From contig JBJOFG010000003.1 in NCBI GenBank assembly GCA_046048875.1, forward strand, positions 67,760 to 131,759: a stretch of DNA of 64,000 bases, given 5' to 3'. Position 1 is the stretch's first letter; each line of letters opens with the position of its first letter. This DNA comes from CAIZGX01 sp046048875. GTDB lineage: Bacteria; Bacteroidota; Bacteroidia; Flavobacteriales_D; Sanyastnellaceae. This document shows positions 16,866 through 25,857 of this stretch, in pieces. A model generated the notes under the pieces. That model was not told where the DNA came from. It searched no databases and was given only the letters and a program-made list of their open reading frames with translations. Both the position numbers and the translations under genes were made by a program.

Positions 16866-17489
16866 TTAGTATTTATTTTTTAAATCGAGGCGATCCCGAA
16901 GTTCGAACAACATCATGGCCGTTGCTCCCCAAATGAAATAGTCGCCATAGCGAATCGCAGGTACCGTCTTCGTTTGCTGAATATGAGGCATAAAGATTTC
17001 CATCTTTTCAGTCTTCATTGTTGCTCCGAAATGTGAAAGGGGTATAGGGACAAGCGCAGCAACTTCTTTTTCATCAGGGATGAAAACAGGCTCTTCTTCC
17101 AAGACGGTCGCAAACGGTTGAACGAGCATTCGACTCGGAGGAATAAAGATTTCATTCAACATAAAATAGTTGTTCTCGGTTGAAAGCTGAAGACCAACTT
17201 CTTCGCGCAATTCGCGCAAGGCCGTGTGCAAAAGACTTTCATCGCCCTCATCTTTCTTACCTCCCGGGAATGCCATCTGGCCGCTGTGAACACCGTTATA
17301 TACCGGACGCTGAATAAGGGTGAGCCCAGCGTCGTCTCCTAAGGGATGAATAGCTATGACCACAGCACTTTCTCTTGGACGAGGTTCAAGCATGCGCGCT
17401 TCTTCGGCACTCTGACGAATGTATGCGTCCAACTCACTGTATGCCCGAGGCACAAAAGTTTTTTCCAATTGCTCTACAATCCACTGCAT
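16866..17489 (-). CDS. Nudix hydrolase, CoA pyrophosphatase type
   Basis: A 207-residue Nudix enzyme. The Nudix box GGKKDEGDESLLHTALRE followed by LREEVGL (about 76-98) is complete, with the catalytic REEVG glutamates. The preceding GQMAFPGG and RPxxxxxHSGQ context (VYNGVHSGQMAFP) matches the NudL/PCD1 subfamily that cleaves coenzyme A and acyl-CoA pyrophosphate bonds. Substrate is by subfamily analogy. It is divergent from aat with 44 bases between starts. Confidence 0.85.
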   Translation of the reverse strand: MQWIVEQLEKTFVPRAYSELDAYIRQSAEEARMLEPRPRESAVVIAIHPLGDDAGLTLIQRPVYNGVHSGQMAFPGGKKDEGDESLLHTALRELREEVGLQLSTENNYFMLNEIFIPPSRMLVQPFATVLEEEPVFIPDEKEVAALVPIPLSHFGATMKTEKMEIFMPHIQQTKTVPAIRYGDYFIWGATAMMLFELRDRLDLKNKY

Positions 17490-17518
17490 AGTTTTTCATT
17501 TCGAAGTCAAACTAGAAC

Positions 17519-17526
17519 TAACTTCG
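17519..17526 (+). promoter_or_regulatory. Candidate -7 box (TAACTTCG), near-leaderless aat promoter
   Basis: TAACTTCG fits the TAnnTT(T/C)G form used elsewhere here. It ends seven bases before the aat ATG, so the mRNA would have almost no leader. Confidence 0.4.
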
Positions 17527-17533
17527 TGACGCG

Positions 17534-18220
17534 ATGCCAATTTACAAACTCTCCGATGAATTGTGGTTCCCTGGTCCCGAGGAATTTGAGGACAATCTGG
17601 TCGCTATGGGCGGAGACCTTTCTGTTTCTCGTCTGCTGTTGGCGTATTCAAAGGGAATATTTCCGTGGTACGATGAACCCGGGAATCCGCATTGGTATTG
17701 TCCGGAAGAACGCTGTATGTTTCATGTCCCTTCCTTCAAACCAAGTAAATCTCTTCGAAACGTTCGTAATCAAGGCATCTACAAATGCACGTTTGATCTG
17801 GGGTTTGAAGTTGTTCTAGACGGATGCAGCAGTGGAGATCGGGAAGACGCGACGTGGATACTTCCCGAAGTTATGGAGGCATATACGGAGTTGCACAAAC
17901 TCGGATTCGCGCATTCGGTGGAGGTTTGGAGAAGAAATGAAGAGTTGGGAATAAGCACAATCGTGGGCGGATTGTATGGCGTAAGTATCGGTGGAATGTT
18001 TTTCGGGGAGAGTATGTTTTCGCAAGAACCGAACACTTCTAAACTTGCATTGTGGTTCTTGGTTGAACGCTGCAAAGAATGGGGCATCGAGTGGATAGAT
18101 GCCCAAGTACCGAACGATCATTTGTTTTCTATGGGTGCTGAGGTAATTCCTCGCGAAACGTTTTTAGAGCATTTAAAGGAAGCCCTGAAAATGCCCACCC
18201 ATCGTGGAGTTTGGAAATAA
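17534..18220 (+). CDS. aat: Leucyl/phenylalanyl-tRNA-protein transferase
   Basis: A 228-residue Aat enzyme that transfers Leu or Phe from tRNA to N-terminal Arg or Lys, marking proteins for ClpS/ClpAP degradation (the N-end rule). Family motifs run the whole length: WFPGPEEF, NLVAMGGDLS, LLLAYSKGIFPWYD, WYCPEERCMF, GGLYGVSIGGMFFGESMFS and WIDAQVPNDHLFSMGAEVIP. Length is normal and the ATG is well supported. A single-gene unit divergent from the Nudix gene. Confidence 0.95.
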   Translation: MPIYKLSDELWFPGPEEFEDNLVAMGGDLSVSRLLLAYSKGIFPWYDEPGNPHWYCPEERCMFHVPSFKPSKSLRNVRNQGIYKCTFDLGFEVVLDGCSSGDREDATWILPEVMEAYTELHKLGFAHSVEVWRRNEELGISTIVGGLYGVSIGGMFFGESMFSQEPNTSKLALWFLVERCKEWGIEWIDAQVPNDHLFSMGAEVIPRETFLEHLKEALKMPTHRGVWK

Positions 18221-18266
18221 TTGAAGTGCTATTAAACCTTTTTTACTCGAGATATTCTAATTGTTG

Positions 18267-18851
18267 ATGGTTGGACGTGAAAAAGAAATCTTGGCGCTGA
18301 TTGCTGTTTCTCGAACGAGGAACAAAGGCTACGAGATGCTTATTTCCGACTACCAAAAACCATTGTATTTTTTTATTCGAAGAATGTTGCTGAACCACGA
18401 GGATACCAACGATGTTCTACAAGACACGTTTGTCCGCGTCTTCAAAGGAATAGAGGGGTTTCGGGGTGAAAGTGCTTTGGGAACTTGGATACATAGCATT
18501 GCTTATCGAGAAGCGCTTTCTCACATAGCTCGAGGCAAGCGTATGTTGAATGGCGATTGGGATGAATTGATTGTGGGAAACGTAAAACAATTGCAGGAAG
18601 ATTCTCACTATATCGGTGATGACATGCAATTAAAATTACAAGCGATGGTAGCAGCTCTTCCCGAAAAGCAACGAGCGGTTTTTGTGATGAAGTATTACGA
18701 AGAAAAGAAGTACAACGAAATAGCAACAATCACTGGAACGAGCGTCGGCGCGCTGAAAGCCAGTTACCACCATGCCGTTGAAAAAATTAAATCTGCCATA
18801 CAAATGAACGAAGGTCTAATAGAACGAATTAAAAATGGAATTGAAGAATAA
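18267..18851 (+). CDS. ECF RNA polymerase sigma factor
   Basis: A 194-residue ECF sigma factor starting at the ATG at 18267; two upstream TTG codons are less likely. Region 2 includes KPLYFFIRRMLLNHEDTNDV and FLGTWIHS-like ALGTWIHSIAYREAL; region 4 includes VFVMKYYEEKKYNEIATITG and GALKASYHHAVEKI. It overlaps the next gene by 17 bases, which is followed by a periplasmic sensor-like protein, giving the classic Bacteroidota order sigma, anti-sigma-like membrane protein, periplasmic regulator. Confidence 0.88.
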   Translation: MVGREKEILALIAVSRTRNKGYEMLISDYQKPLYFFIRRMLLNHEDTNDVLQDTFVRVFKGIEGFRGESALGTWIHSIAYREALSHIARGKRMLNGDWDELIVGNVKQLQEDSHYIGDDMQLKLQAMVAALPEKQRAVFVMKYYEEKKYNEIATITGTSVGALKASYHHAVEKIKSAIQMNEGLIERIKNGIEE

Positions 18852-19290
18852 CGATTGGAATGTCCCTACGGATTATTTCGAAAAAAATAAAAAGGCACTG
18901 TTGCCCGTTCGGAAGTTTCCGACAGGTAAATGGATACTAGCATTAGCCGCGGCATGCGCTGTGGGAGTTGGTTTATTTATGTGGAAGGAGGACGGTCGAA
19001 CGCAAGAGGTTGCACAAGGCGAAAGAAGGGAAGATGTAAGGGCGAAACATCTTTCGCCCGAAATAGAAGATGTGGGATCGAAACATCTTCCGTCCGAAAT
19101 AGAAGATGTGGGATCGAAACATCTTTCGCCCGCAGTGGAAGATACAGGGGCGAAACATCTTTCGACCAAACATCTTTCGACCAAATATCTTTCGCCCAGA
19201 ATTGCAGAAGAATTGAAAGAAATTCCAAGGGATGAGTTGGTAGCTTATTTGCTGGAACAAGATTCAGAATTAATTGAGACTTTAAATTAA
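18835..19290 (+). CDS. Putative anti-sigma membrane protein with 12-residue tandem repeats
   Basis: A 151-residue protein with a short cytoplasmic N-terminus, one transmembrane helix (WILALAAACAVGVGLFMW, about 32-49) and a periplasmic part holding tandem copies of a 12-residue unit close to KHLSPEIEDVGS, then shortened KHLST and KYLSP copies. The C-terminus (IPRDELVAYLLEQDSELIE) resembles the tail of other short sigma-linked proteins. The position after an overlapping ECF sigma gene suggests an anti-sigma role. The repeats come from a hairpin-forming 36-bp DNA unit that appears to have expanded in frame inside the gene; the frame stays open through all copies. Confidence 0.65.
   Translation: MELKNNDWNVPTDYFEKNKKALLPVRKFPTGKWILALAAACAVGVGLFMWKEDGRTQEVAQGERREDVRAKHLSPEIEDVGSKHLPSEIEDVGSKHLSPAVEDTGAKHLSTKHLSTKYLSPRIAEELKEIPRDELVAYLLEQDSELIETLN
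19022..19200 (+). repeat. Hairpin-forming 36-bp tandem repeat inside a CDS
   Basis: Three 36-bp copies and three shorter copies. The first unit contains a perfect inverted repeat, GGGCGAAA-catc-TTTCGCCC at 19040-19059, and wider AAGATGT / ACATCTT arms. The copies are near-identical, so the expansion is recent or kept homogeneous. All copies preserve the reading frame of the anti-sigma-like gene. Confidence 0.85.
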
Positions 19291-19296
19291 CACAAT

Positions 19297-19794
19297 ATGA
19301 AAAACACAATAATTTTATTTTTGAGTTTGTGCTCTGTGGTGGCATTTGCTCAGCCTGATCGCGATGAACCGAAGCGCAGTGAAAAGGTTGAAGCTCTCAA
19401 AAGAGCTTATTTAACAACCGAATTGGCATTAACATCTGTTGAAGCTGAAAAGTTTTGGCCGGTTTACAATGCACATGAGGAAACCCAGAAGACGCATCGC
19501 AAAGAATTAAAAAAAGTCATGGAAAAGATGGAGGCTGTTGGGGAAAATCAAAAAGCCTTCGAATCATTGAACAATGAAATTTCGGCGCTTCGCATGAAAG
19601 AAGTTGAAGAAGATTCGAACTTCATGATTGCATGCAGCAAGGTCATTGGAGTTCAAAAAACGGCCAAACTGCCGAGCATTGAAAGAGAATTTCATAAAAT
19701 TGTTTTGGAAGAAGTCGGTAAGAAAGGTGGACGTCCGGGTCCTCCGCCGGGTGGACGTCCACCACATGGTCCTAGATATCGCTCGATGGAATAA
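19297..19794 (+). CDS. Periplasmic sensor-like protein of an ECF sigma module
   Basis: A 165-residue exported protein with a signal peptide (KNTIILFLSLCSVVAFAQ). The helical middle (KVEALKRAYLTTELALT, then EKFWPVYNAHEE and a charged coiled region) matches small Bacteroidota proteins found with ECF sigma genes and loosely resembles Spy/CpxP-type periplasmic sensors. The C-terminus is Gly/Pro/Arg-rich (GGRPGPPPGGRPP). Six bases separate it from the preceding gene, so it belongs to the sigma operon. A role in sensing envelope stress or metals is inferred from context. Confidence 0.65.
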   Translation: MKNTIILFLSLCSVVAFAQPDRDEPKRSEKVEALKRAYLTTELALTSVEAEKFWPVYNAHEETQKTHRKELKKVMEKMEAVGENQKAFESLNNEISALRMKEVEEDSNFMIACSKVIGVQKTAKLPSIEREFHKIVLEEVGKKGGRPGPPPGGRPPHGPRYRSME

Positions 19795-19812
19795 GGCTGT
19801 TATCTTTGCCTC

Positions 19813-20370
19813 ATGAAAAAGTTTTTTAAGATCCTTGGGATTGTCGTTGCATCGTTGATACTCCTGTATTTTGGAGCTTGCATTTTTGGTCCTCAAGAAT
19901 TAAAAGTTACGCGAACCATTTCCATCAACGCTTCGGCGAATGAAGTTTTTCAGCAAGTTGGAGATTTTAAGAATTGGAGTAATTGGTCTATGTGGAGTAT
20001 TCGCGACAAGAACATGCAAAGCACCTTCGAAGGAGAGCCAATGCTGGTAAATCACAAATGGACTTGGAAAAGCACAGAGGGAAATGGAACGCAAGTCATT
20101 ACTTCAGTTGTTCCCAACGAAGAGATTAAATCAGATTTACTTTTTGAGGGTTTTTCAGACCCAAATAAAAGCATTTTTGTATTTAAGGAAAACGGAAGGT
20201 CTGAAGATTGGTCTGTTCCATGCGCCAATTGCACCACTGAAGTTTCTTGGACCATGGACATGGGGAAAATACCATTCTTATTTCGCGGAATGATGTTTAT
20301 GTTTCAGGGAAGACTTATTGAAGACTTCGATGGTGGCTTAGCCAATCTTAAAAAAGTCTGCGAAAACTGA
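19813..20370 (+). CDS. SRPBCC (polyketide cyclase/START-like) family protein
   Basis: A 185-residue protein with an N-terminal hydrophobic anchor (ILGIVVASLILLYFGACIF, about 7-25) followed by an SRPBCC domain: KVTRTISINASANEVFQQVG, then DFKNWSNWSMW, the usual helix-grip start. SRPBCC proteins bind hydrophobic ligands; the ligand here is unknown. It lies 18 bases after the sigma-module sensor gene and may be co-transcribed. Confidence 0.78.
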   Translation: MKKFFKILGIVVASLILLYFGACIFGPQELKVTRTISINASANEVFQQVGDFKNWSNWSMWSIRDKNMQSTFEGEPMLVNHKWTWKSTEGNGTQVITSVVPNEEIKSDLLFEGFSDPNKSIFVFKENGRSEDWSVPCANCTTEVSWTMDMGKIPFLFRGMMFMFQGRLIEDFDGGLANLKKVCEN

Positions 20371-20404
20371 TCAATGTAGGCAACCATTTCAGGTTGAGTA
20401 TGGT

Positions 20405-20412
20405 TATATTCG
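20405..20412 (+). promoter_or_regulatory. Candidate -7 box (TATATTCG)
   Basis: TATATTCG, a TAnnTTCG variant, lies 21 bases before the ATG of the haloperoxidase-like gene. A related TATATTGCATAGCC context is seen at 2334 before the first CHU_C gene. Confidence 0.35.
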
Positions 20413-20433
20413 CATAGCCTAAACTGAACCGGT

Positions 20434-23400
20434 ATGAGAGCAAAGTTTATTTTTTTCATTCTTGTCAATTTCGTTTGCGTTACTTCGAACGCGCAGGAAT
20501 TTTCTGTTGCTCGACAATGGGATGAGGTTGTTTTACAAGCCATTCGAAACGATAATGCGCGACCGACCATTCACGCTAGAAATCTTTTTCATATTCATGC
20601 GGCCATGTATGACGCATGGGCATTGTTCGATGATAATGCGAAAACCTATTTGATTGGTCAAGAATTAAACGGATTCACCTCAAATTTCAATGGGATAGTT
20701 GCGCCCAGCGACATTCAGGTAGCTCAAGAAAAAGCAATATCCTATGCGGCGTACAGATTAATTGTGAATCGATATCAGTTTTCACCAAACTGGATAAATA
20801 CACTAACGATGGCGAACTTCGTAATGGTTGGTCTAGGTTACAACACTTCTATAACATCAACGGATTATAGCGATGGAGATCCTGCAAAACTGGGTAATTA
20901 TATCGCAGCTCAATACATTGCATACGGAAATCAAGACGGTTCGAATCAATTGTTTAACTACACGAATCAATATTATGTTCCTGTTAACTCTCCTTTGCAG
21001 CCCGTGTTTCCGGGAAATCCGAATATATCTAATATCAACCGTTGGCAGCCACTCAACTTAGCGAATTTCGTAGATCAAAACGGTTTTCCAGGATTGCCTA
21101 CCCCGGCTGCTCTTTCTCCTGAGTGGGGAAACGTAAAACCTTTTTCATTGACGGAGTCGGATAAAACTGTTTATTTCCGTGACGGTAATTTTTGGAATGT
21201 ATACAAAGATCCAGGACCACCACCGGTATTTTTGCCGGGTGATACCGCTTCTCTAGATCATCCATTTGTTTGGGGAAATGTTATGGTCGTAACATGGTCA
21301 TCGCATTTATCTCCAGACGACACCACCATTATGGATATCTCTCCAGCTGGTGTCTGTAATGTGTTGGCATATCCTGAGACGGTTAACGATTATCCGCAAT
21401 TTTATGATTTACTCGGGGGAGGTGATAACGGTCTAGGTCGTCCGACCAATCCAGTCACTGGAGAACCCTATACACCTCAAATGGTTAAGCGTGGAGATTT
21501 CACTCGGGTGCTTGCTGAGTTTTGGGCTGATGGACCTTCGAGTGAGACGCCGCCTGGACATTGGTTCAAAATTTTAAATTATGTGAGCGATCATCCGTTG
21601 TTTGTTAAGAAGTGGAATGGACAAGGCGATGTGCTTAGTGATTTGGAATGGGATGTTCGATCATATTTCGCATTGGGAGGAGCTATGCACGATGCGGCAA
21701 TCTGCGCTTGGGGAATCAAAGGATATTACGATGGAAGCCGACCTGTTTCGGTTATTCGAAAAATGGCGGACAACGGACAGTCTTCCGACCCTTCTCTTCC
21801 GAATTATCACCCACAAGGGTTGCCCTTAATTCCAGGTTATATCGAATTGGTGCAGCCTGGTGATTTAATGAATGGTTTCATGTCTGGGGATATTGGACAA
21901 GTGAAAATTCGCACATGGAAAGGTCCCAACTACATTCCTAATCCTGTGAATACATACGCAGGAGTTGATTGGATTTTAGCAAAGAATTGGTGGCCGTATC
22001 AGCGTCCTAGTTTCGTTTCGCCTCCTTTCGCGGGTTACGTGAGCGGTCACTCGACTTATTCTCGAACTGCGGCTGAGCTTATGACCTTAGTAACCGGAAG
22101 TCAGTTCTTTCCTGGAGGAATGGGTGAATTTCATGCAGATTTGAATCAATACCTCGTTTTTGAAGAAGGTCCCTCGACGGATATAAACCTCCAATGGGCT
22201 TCATACATGGATGCTGCAGACCAATGCTCTCTTTCACGCATATGGGGAGGTATTCACGCGCCTTTCGATGATATTCCGGGAAGAAAAATTGGAATGGAAG
22301 TAGGGCCTCAAGCTTTTGAATATGCAGATGCGATTCAAACGGCGCTTACGCCACATGTTGTGAATGTGACGTTCTCAGATCCAATTATTTCATCCAGTGA
22401 TATTGGTAGCAATGTAAGTGCATTCTTCCATTTCAATCGTCCGATGTCTACATCAACACTGCCAACTGTTTCCTTTGTTTCAATTGATTTAGCGGCCCTT
22501 GGAATTTTGTCTCAAACAAATTCTTTTTGGGTAAACGATTCCGTTTTTGTAGTTGACTACTTGGTAAATCAAGCCAATCAGCAATACAGCGGTGTAAATT
22601 TTAGGGTAATCGGAGGTAAAGCAACTGATGGTTGTATCGCTCGTGCTTTCATAGGAGGAAGTTGGAAAGTAGATATGCTTCGCCCAGAGGTAACCGCTGC
22701 TGTCTCTTCAATTCAATGGGTCACCGATGAAACTGCCGCAATCGGTAGTTTTGAAGTGAATTTGTATTTCAACAAAACCATGAATACGAATTTCCCAGCC
22801 CTACTTAGTTTTACAGATCAGGTTCCTTCAGGAATATCACAAAACAACATGGATGGCTATTGGAGCAATGCAAGCACTTATCACGCCGTATTCAACGTGG
22901 CTGACAATAACGAAGAATGGGTAAACATTGCCCTTCATTCGTTAACGGCCTCGGATTTAGCAGGGAATTTACAAATCGAAGACACCCTTTTAGATGTGTT
23001 CAGCATCGATACAAGAAACCCATTGGCGAGCGTTTCATCTTCGAACAACATTATCAACGATGCATTGGCTGGTCAGCCTTTCCAACTGAATTTTGTTTTT
23101 GACGAAGAAGTGAATACTTCTGAAATGCCTGCCGTTTCCTTTGTTGAGGGAGATCCAACATTGAGTTCTCTGGGGCTTGTTTCTTCCATGTGGAATTCTG
23201 CAACGAATTATGTTGTTGATTATCTCGTGAACGACAGTGGAGAGCTTTTCCCAGCACTAACACCGGAAATCACTGCACATGATATTCATGGTAACGAGGC
23301 GGTTGTGGTAGAGTCAAGCGTATTCATGATCGATACAGAAAATCCAACGGTCGTTCAAATCGTTCCGTCTACGAGTTTGTATGAAGGTCTAACGTCAGAT

Positions 23401-23919
23401 TTTTATATTGATGTTGTATACAGTGAAGCGATGTCTGGGGTGACCGCACCAACATTGACATTCGCAGATCCTTTTGTACTGGACTACTTCACACAAACAG
23501 GAGCTACTTGGATTGACGCAACAACCTATAGATTCACTTATACCTTAACGTTGTTAGACGCTCCATTCACCAGCATGAATTTATCAGTGACACTTGCTAA
23601 CGGTTTCGATGTGTACGATAATCCGTTCGAAACTTCTGACTTCACTGATGTCTTGAGCATCGATATTGTAGGAAGTGTTAGCGAGTCTGCATTGAATGCA
23701 ATACATGTTTTCCCGAATCCATCTTCAGACATAGTTATCGTTGAAGGAATTCATTCCATGTTGAATGTAACCGTTCGTGACGAAGTGGGAAGAATTATTC
23801 ATGCAGGCAAATCAGCTAGCCGCATTGAACTCAATGTTTCAAACTGGGCAAGCGGAATTTACTTGATGGAATTCAACGATGGTAAAGGGTTGAAGCAAGT
23901 GCGCTTCATTAAGAAGTAA
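20434..23919 (+). CDS. T9SS-secreted vanadium-haloperoxidase-like (PAP2 superfamily) protein
   Basis: A 1,161-residue exported enzyme with signal peptide (KFIFFILVNFVCVTSNAQ). The first ~640 residues are a vanadium-haloperoxidase-like domain. Its vanadate/phosphate-binding signatures are intact: KNWWPYQRP (K-x6-RP, near 517), SGHSTYS (near 537) and SRIWGGIHAPFD (SR-x5-H-x3-D, near 600-611). The enzyme class oxidises halides with peroxide or acts as an acid phosphatase; which applies is not certain. The middle (about 650-1070) consists of repeated Ig-like modules (IDTRNPLASV, IDTENPTVVQ). The last ~75 residues (VFPNPSSDIVIVEG to VRFIKK) are a type A T9SS sorting domain. Confidence 0.85.
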   Translation: MRAKFIFFILVNFVCVTSNAQEFSVARQWDEVVLQAIRNDNARPTIHARNLFHIHAAMYDAWALFDDNAKTYLIGQELNGFTSNFNGIVAPSDIQVAQEKAISYAAYRLIVNRYQFSPNWINTLTMANFVMVGLGYNTSITSTDYSDGDPAKLGNYIAAQYIAYGNQDGSNQLFNYTNQYYVPVNSPLQPVFPGNPNISNINRWQPLNLANFVDQNGFPGLPTPAALSPEWGNVKPFSLTESDKTVYFRDGNFWNVYKDPGPPPVFLPGDTASLDHPFVWGNVMVVTWSSHLSPDDTTIMDISPAGVCNVLAYPETVNDYPQFYDLLGGGDNGLGRPTNPVTGEPYTPQMVKRGDFTRVLAEFWADGPSSETPPGHWFKILNYVSDHPLFVKKWNGQGDVLSDLEWDVRSYFALGGAMHDAAICAWGIKGYYDGSRPVSVIRKMADNGQSSDPSLPNYHPQGLPLIPGYIELVQPGDLMNGFMSGDIGQVKIRTWKGPNYIPNPVNTYAGVDWILAKNWWPYQRPSFVSPPFAGYVSGHSTYSRTAAELMTLVTGSQFFPGGMGEFHADLNQYLVFEEGPSTDINLQWASYMDAADQCSLSRIWGGIHAPFDDIPGRKIGMEVGPQAFEYADAIQTALTPHVVNVTFSDPIISSSDIGSNVSAFFHFNRPMSTSTLPTVSFVSIDLAALGILSQTNSFWVNDSVFVVDYLVNQANQQYSGVNFRVIGGKATDGCIARAFIGGSWKVDMLRPEVTAAVSSIQWVTDETAAIGSFEVNLYFNKTMNTNFPALLSFTDQVPSGISQNNMDGYWSNASTYHAVFNVADNNEEWVNIALHSLTASDLAGNLQIEDTLLDVFSIDTRNPLASVSSSNNIINDALAGQPFQLNFVFDEEVNTSEMPAVSFVEGDPTLSSLGLVSSMWNSATNYVVDYLVNDSGELFPALTPEITAHDIHGNEAVVVESSVFMIDTENPTVVQIVPSTSLYEGLTSDFYIDVVYSEAMSGVTAPTLTFADPFVLDYFTQTGATWIDATTYRFTYTLTLLDAPFTSMNLSVTLANGFDVYDNPFETSDFTDVLSIDIVGSVSESALNAIHVFPNPSSDIVIVEGIHSMLNVTVRDEVGRIIHAGKSASRIELNVSNWASGIYLMEFNDGKGLKQVRFIKK

Positions 23920-23933
23920 TCCGACCTTTGCTC

Positions 23934-23959
23934 GATGACACAACGTGCGTTGTGTCATC
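23934..23959. terminator. Long palindrome between convergent genes
   Basis: Perfect 11-base arms GATGACACAAC / GTTGTGTCATC with a four-base loop lie between the haloperoxidase and PhoH stops. There is no T tract, so it may be a bidirectional terminator or a relative of the intergenic hairpin family. A second hairpin, TCACGAC-tct-GTCGTGA (23976-23992), follows inside the phoH 3' end. Confidence 0.5.
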
Positions 23960-24959
23960 ATCGCTTTGCCATGTCATCACGACTCTGTCGTGAATTGATG
24001 GCATCAGCTTCCATCTTTTCAAATGCGGAAATCACGCGCTTGACAAGCGGATGACGAATCACATCACTACCTGTTAACTCAATGACACCAATGCCTTCAA
24101 CATCGCGAAGCAATTCTACGCTGCGCATAAGTCCGCTCGGTTGATTGCGCGGAAGGTCAATTTGTGTTGAGTCACCTGTGATGACAAACTTCGCTTGTTG
24201 TCCCATGCGCGTAAGGAACATCTTCATCTGCGTAACCGTCGCATTCTGTGCCTCATCCAAAATAACAAAGGCTTTGTCCAACGTGCGTCCGCGCATGAAC
24301 GCGAGTGGAGCAATTTCAATCACCCCTTTTTCCATATACTCCGCCAACTTATCATAGGGTATCATATCCATCAGCGCGTCGTACAACGGTTGCAAATACG
24401 GGTCAAGTTTTTCTTTCAGATCACCCGGAAGAAAACCAAGATTCTCTCCAGCCTCAACGGCTGGTCTTGTCAACACAATGCGTCTAACTTCCTTATCCTT
24501 CAAGGCTTTTACTGCGAGCGCAACGGCAGTGTAAGTCTTTCCACTTCCAGCAGGACCAATGGCGAAAAGCATGTCGTTCTTCGACATAAGATCGACCATC
24601 TTTTTCTGATTGGGTGTGCGAGCCGTAATTTTATTTCCACCTGGACCAAAAACTAAAACATCGCCATGCGGTGTCTGAATATCCGGTGCGCTCACTTCGC
24701 CAATGGCAATGCGCTCCAATTGCTGAAGGGACAGGCTGTGGTATTTTTCAATGTGCCAAAAAATGAGCGTCAAGAAATCATCTAAGCGCTGCAATTCATC
24801 GTCGCTTCCAAAAGCCTTAAGCATATTGCCACGAGACATGATTTTCAACTTGGGGAATTTCGATTGAACGAACTTGAATTTTACATTGTTCGGACCGAAG
24901 AATTCAATAGGATCTATTGAAGGAAGGAATAGCTCTTTTTCTGCCAATTTTTTGCACAA
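23958..24959 (-). CDS. PhoH family ATPase
   Basis: A 333-residue PhoH/YbeZ-type protein: an RNA-associated P-loop ATPase linked to ribosome maturation and RNA processing together with YbeY. Walker A is GPAGSGKTYTAVAL (about 137-150), Walker B FVILDEAQNAT (about 230), with TGDSTQIDLPR and SGLMRSVELL downstream. A KH-like region precedes the ATPase part. No ATG exists before residue 41, so a TTG start at 24959 or 24947 must be used. No ybeY is nearby. The 3' end contains one of the short hairpins. Confidence 0.9.
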   Translation of the reverse strand: MCKKLAEKELFLPSIDPIEFFGPNNVKFKFVQSKFPKLKIMSRGNMLKAFGSDDELQRLDDFLTLIFWHIEKYHSLSLQQLERIAIGEVSAPDIQTPHGDVLVFGPGGNKITARTPNQKKMVDLMSKNDMLFAIGPAGSGKTYTAVALAVKALKDKEVRRIVLTRPAVEAGENLGFLPGDLKEKLDPYLQPLYDALMDMIPYDKLAEYMEKGVIEIAPLAFMRGRTLDKAFVILDEAQNATVTQMKMFLTRMGQQAKFVITGDSTQIDLPRNQPSGLMRSVELLRDVEGIGVIELTGSDVIRHPLVKRVISAFEKMEADAINSRQSRDDMAKR

Positions 24960-25038
24960 TTAATTGTGTCGAAAATAATGGAAATAACTGTTGCACAACT
25001 TTAATTTTCAATGAAATTTGCTTTCACTCCAATTTACC

Positions 25039-25857
25039 ATGTCAATCGTTGCGCTTATATCGGATCTCGGAACCAAAGATCATTACGTCTCTTTAGTTAA
25101 AGCGTCATTGTTGAATCACAATCCAACCATTATTCCCGTGGATATTTCCCATGAAATTGGTCCTGGAGAAATTGGAGATGCGGCCTTTCTTTTTCGCAGC
25201 GTTTGGAACAACTTTCCTTTTGGTTCTGTTTTTATAAATGGAGTAAGCAGCTACAAGCAAGCAGGAAGAGAGCATATAATTATTGAATACCAGGATCGAT
25301 ATTTAATCACAGCAGACAACGGCGTTTTTTCGCTCATGTTTCCTGAGGCACAGAGCGATGAATACAAGATTTACTTGTTGAACATTGAAGGTGCGGAGGA
25401 CATTCGTTTTCCAATGTCGGGAGTCTTCGCAATGGCCGCTGCGCAAATCACGCAAGGAAATCTTCCAGATCAATGGTGCGAAAGATTGTCTAGTTTGAAG
25501 AAGATTAAAGGACTTGAACCCTATATGAATGGTCAGGATTTAGTTACGCAAGTCATTTATGTAGATCACTTCGGAAACTTGTATTTCAATCTGACAAAGA
25601 AATTATTTGAGGAAGTTGGAAAGGGAAGAAGTTTCGCAATCCCAGTTAGAGCACAGACCACTATTAATAAATTTCACGAAAGATTTGCAGATGTTGAAAT
25701 TGGAAGTGAAGTTGCTTTTTGGGGACAGAACGATTACTTGGTCATTTCAATGAATCGAGACGGTGGAGGAGAACGTGCAGGAACATTCAGCAGACTCATG
25801 AATTTAGCTTTAGGCGACTCACTAACAATTTCATTCCATGGTGACGCGAATCGTTAA
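25039..25857 (+). CDS. DUF62 family SAM hydroxide adenosyltransferase
   Basis: About 272 residues from the ATG at 25039 (MSIVALISDLGTKDHYV). DUF62 enzymes hydrolyse S-adenosylmethionine to adenosine and methionine; relatives include chlorinase and fluorinase. SDLGTKDHYV supplies the conserved Asp residues, VDISHEI the next motif, and VIYVDHFGNLYFNL the C-terminal VDxFGN signature. The long halogenase loop typical of fluorinase is not apparent, so hydrolysis is the likely reaction. It overlaps the next gene by 20 bases. Confidence 0.88.
   Translation: MSIVALISDLGTKDHYVSLVKASLLNHNPTIIPVDISHEIGPGEIGDAAFLFRSVWNNFPFGSVFINGVSSYKQAGREHIIIEYQDRYLITADNGVFSLMFPEAQSDEYKIYLLNIEGAEDIRFPMSGVFAMAAAQITQGNLPDQWCERLSSLKKIKGLEPYMNGQDLVTQVIYVDHFGNLYFNLTKKLFEEVGKGRSFAIPVRAQTTINKFHERFADVEIGSEVAFWGQNDYLVISMNRDGGGERAGTFSRLMNLALGDSLTISFHGDANR

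Noticed and set aside
18873..19345. Several overlapping antisense and +1 frames across the repeat region
   Set aside because: They arise because the 36-bp repeat leaves all frames open; only the frame with a transmembrane helix and sigma-operon overlap is supported.
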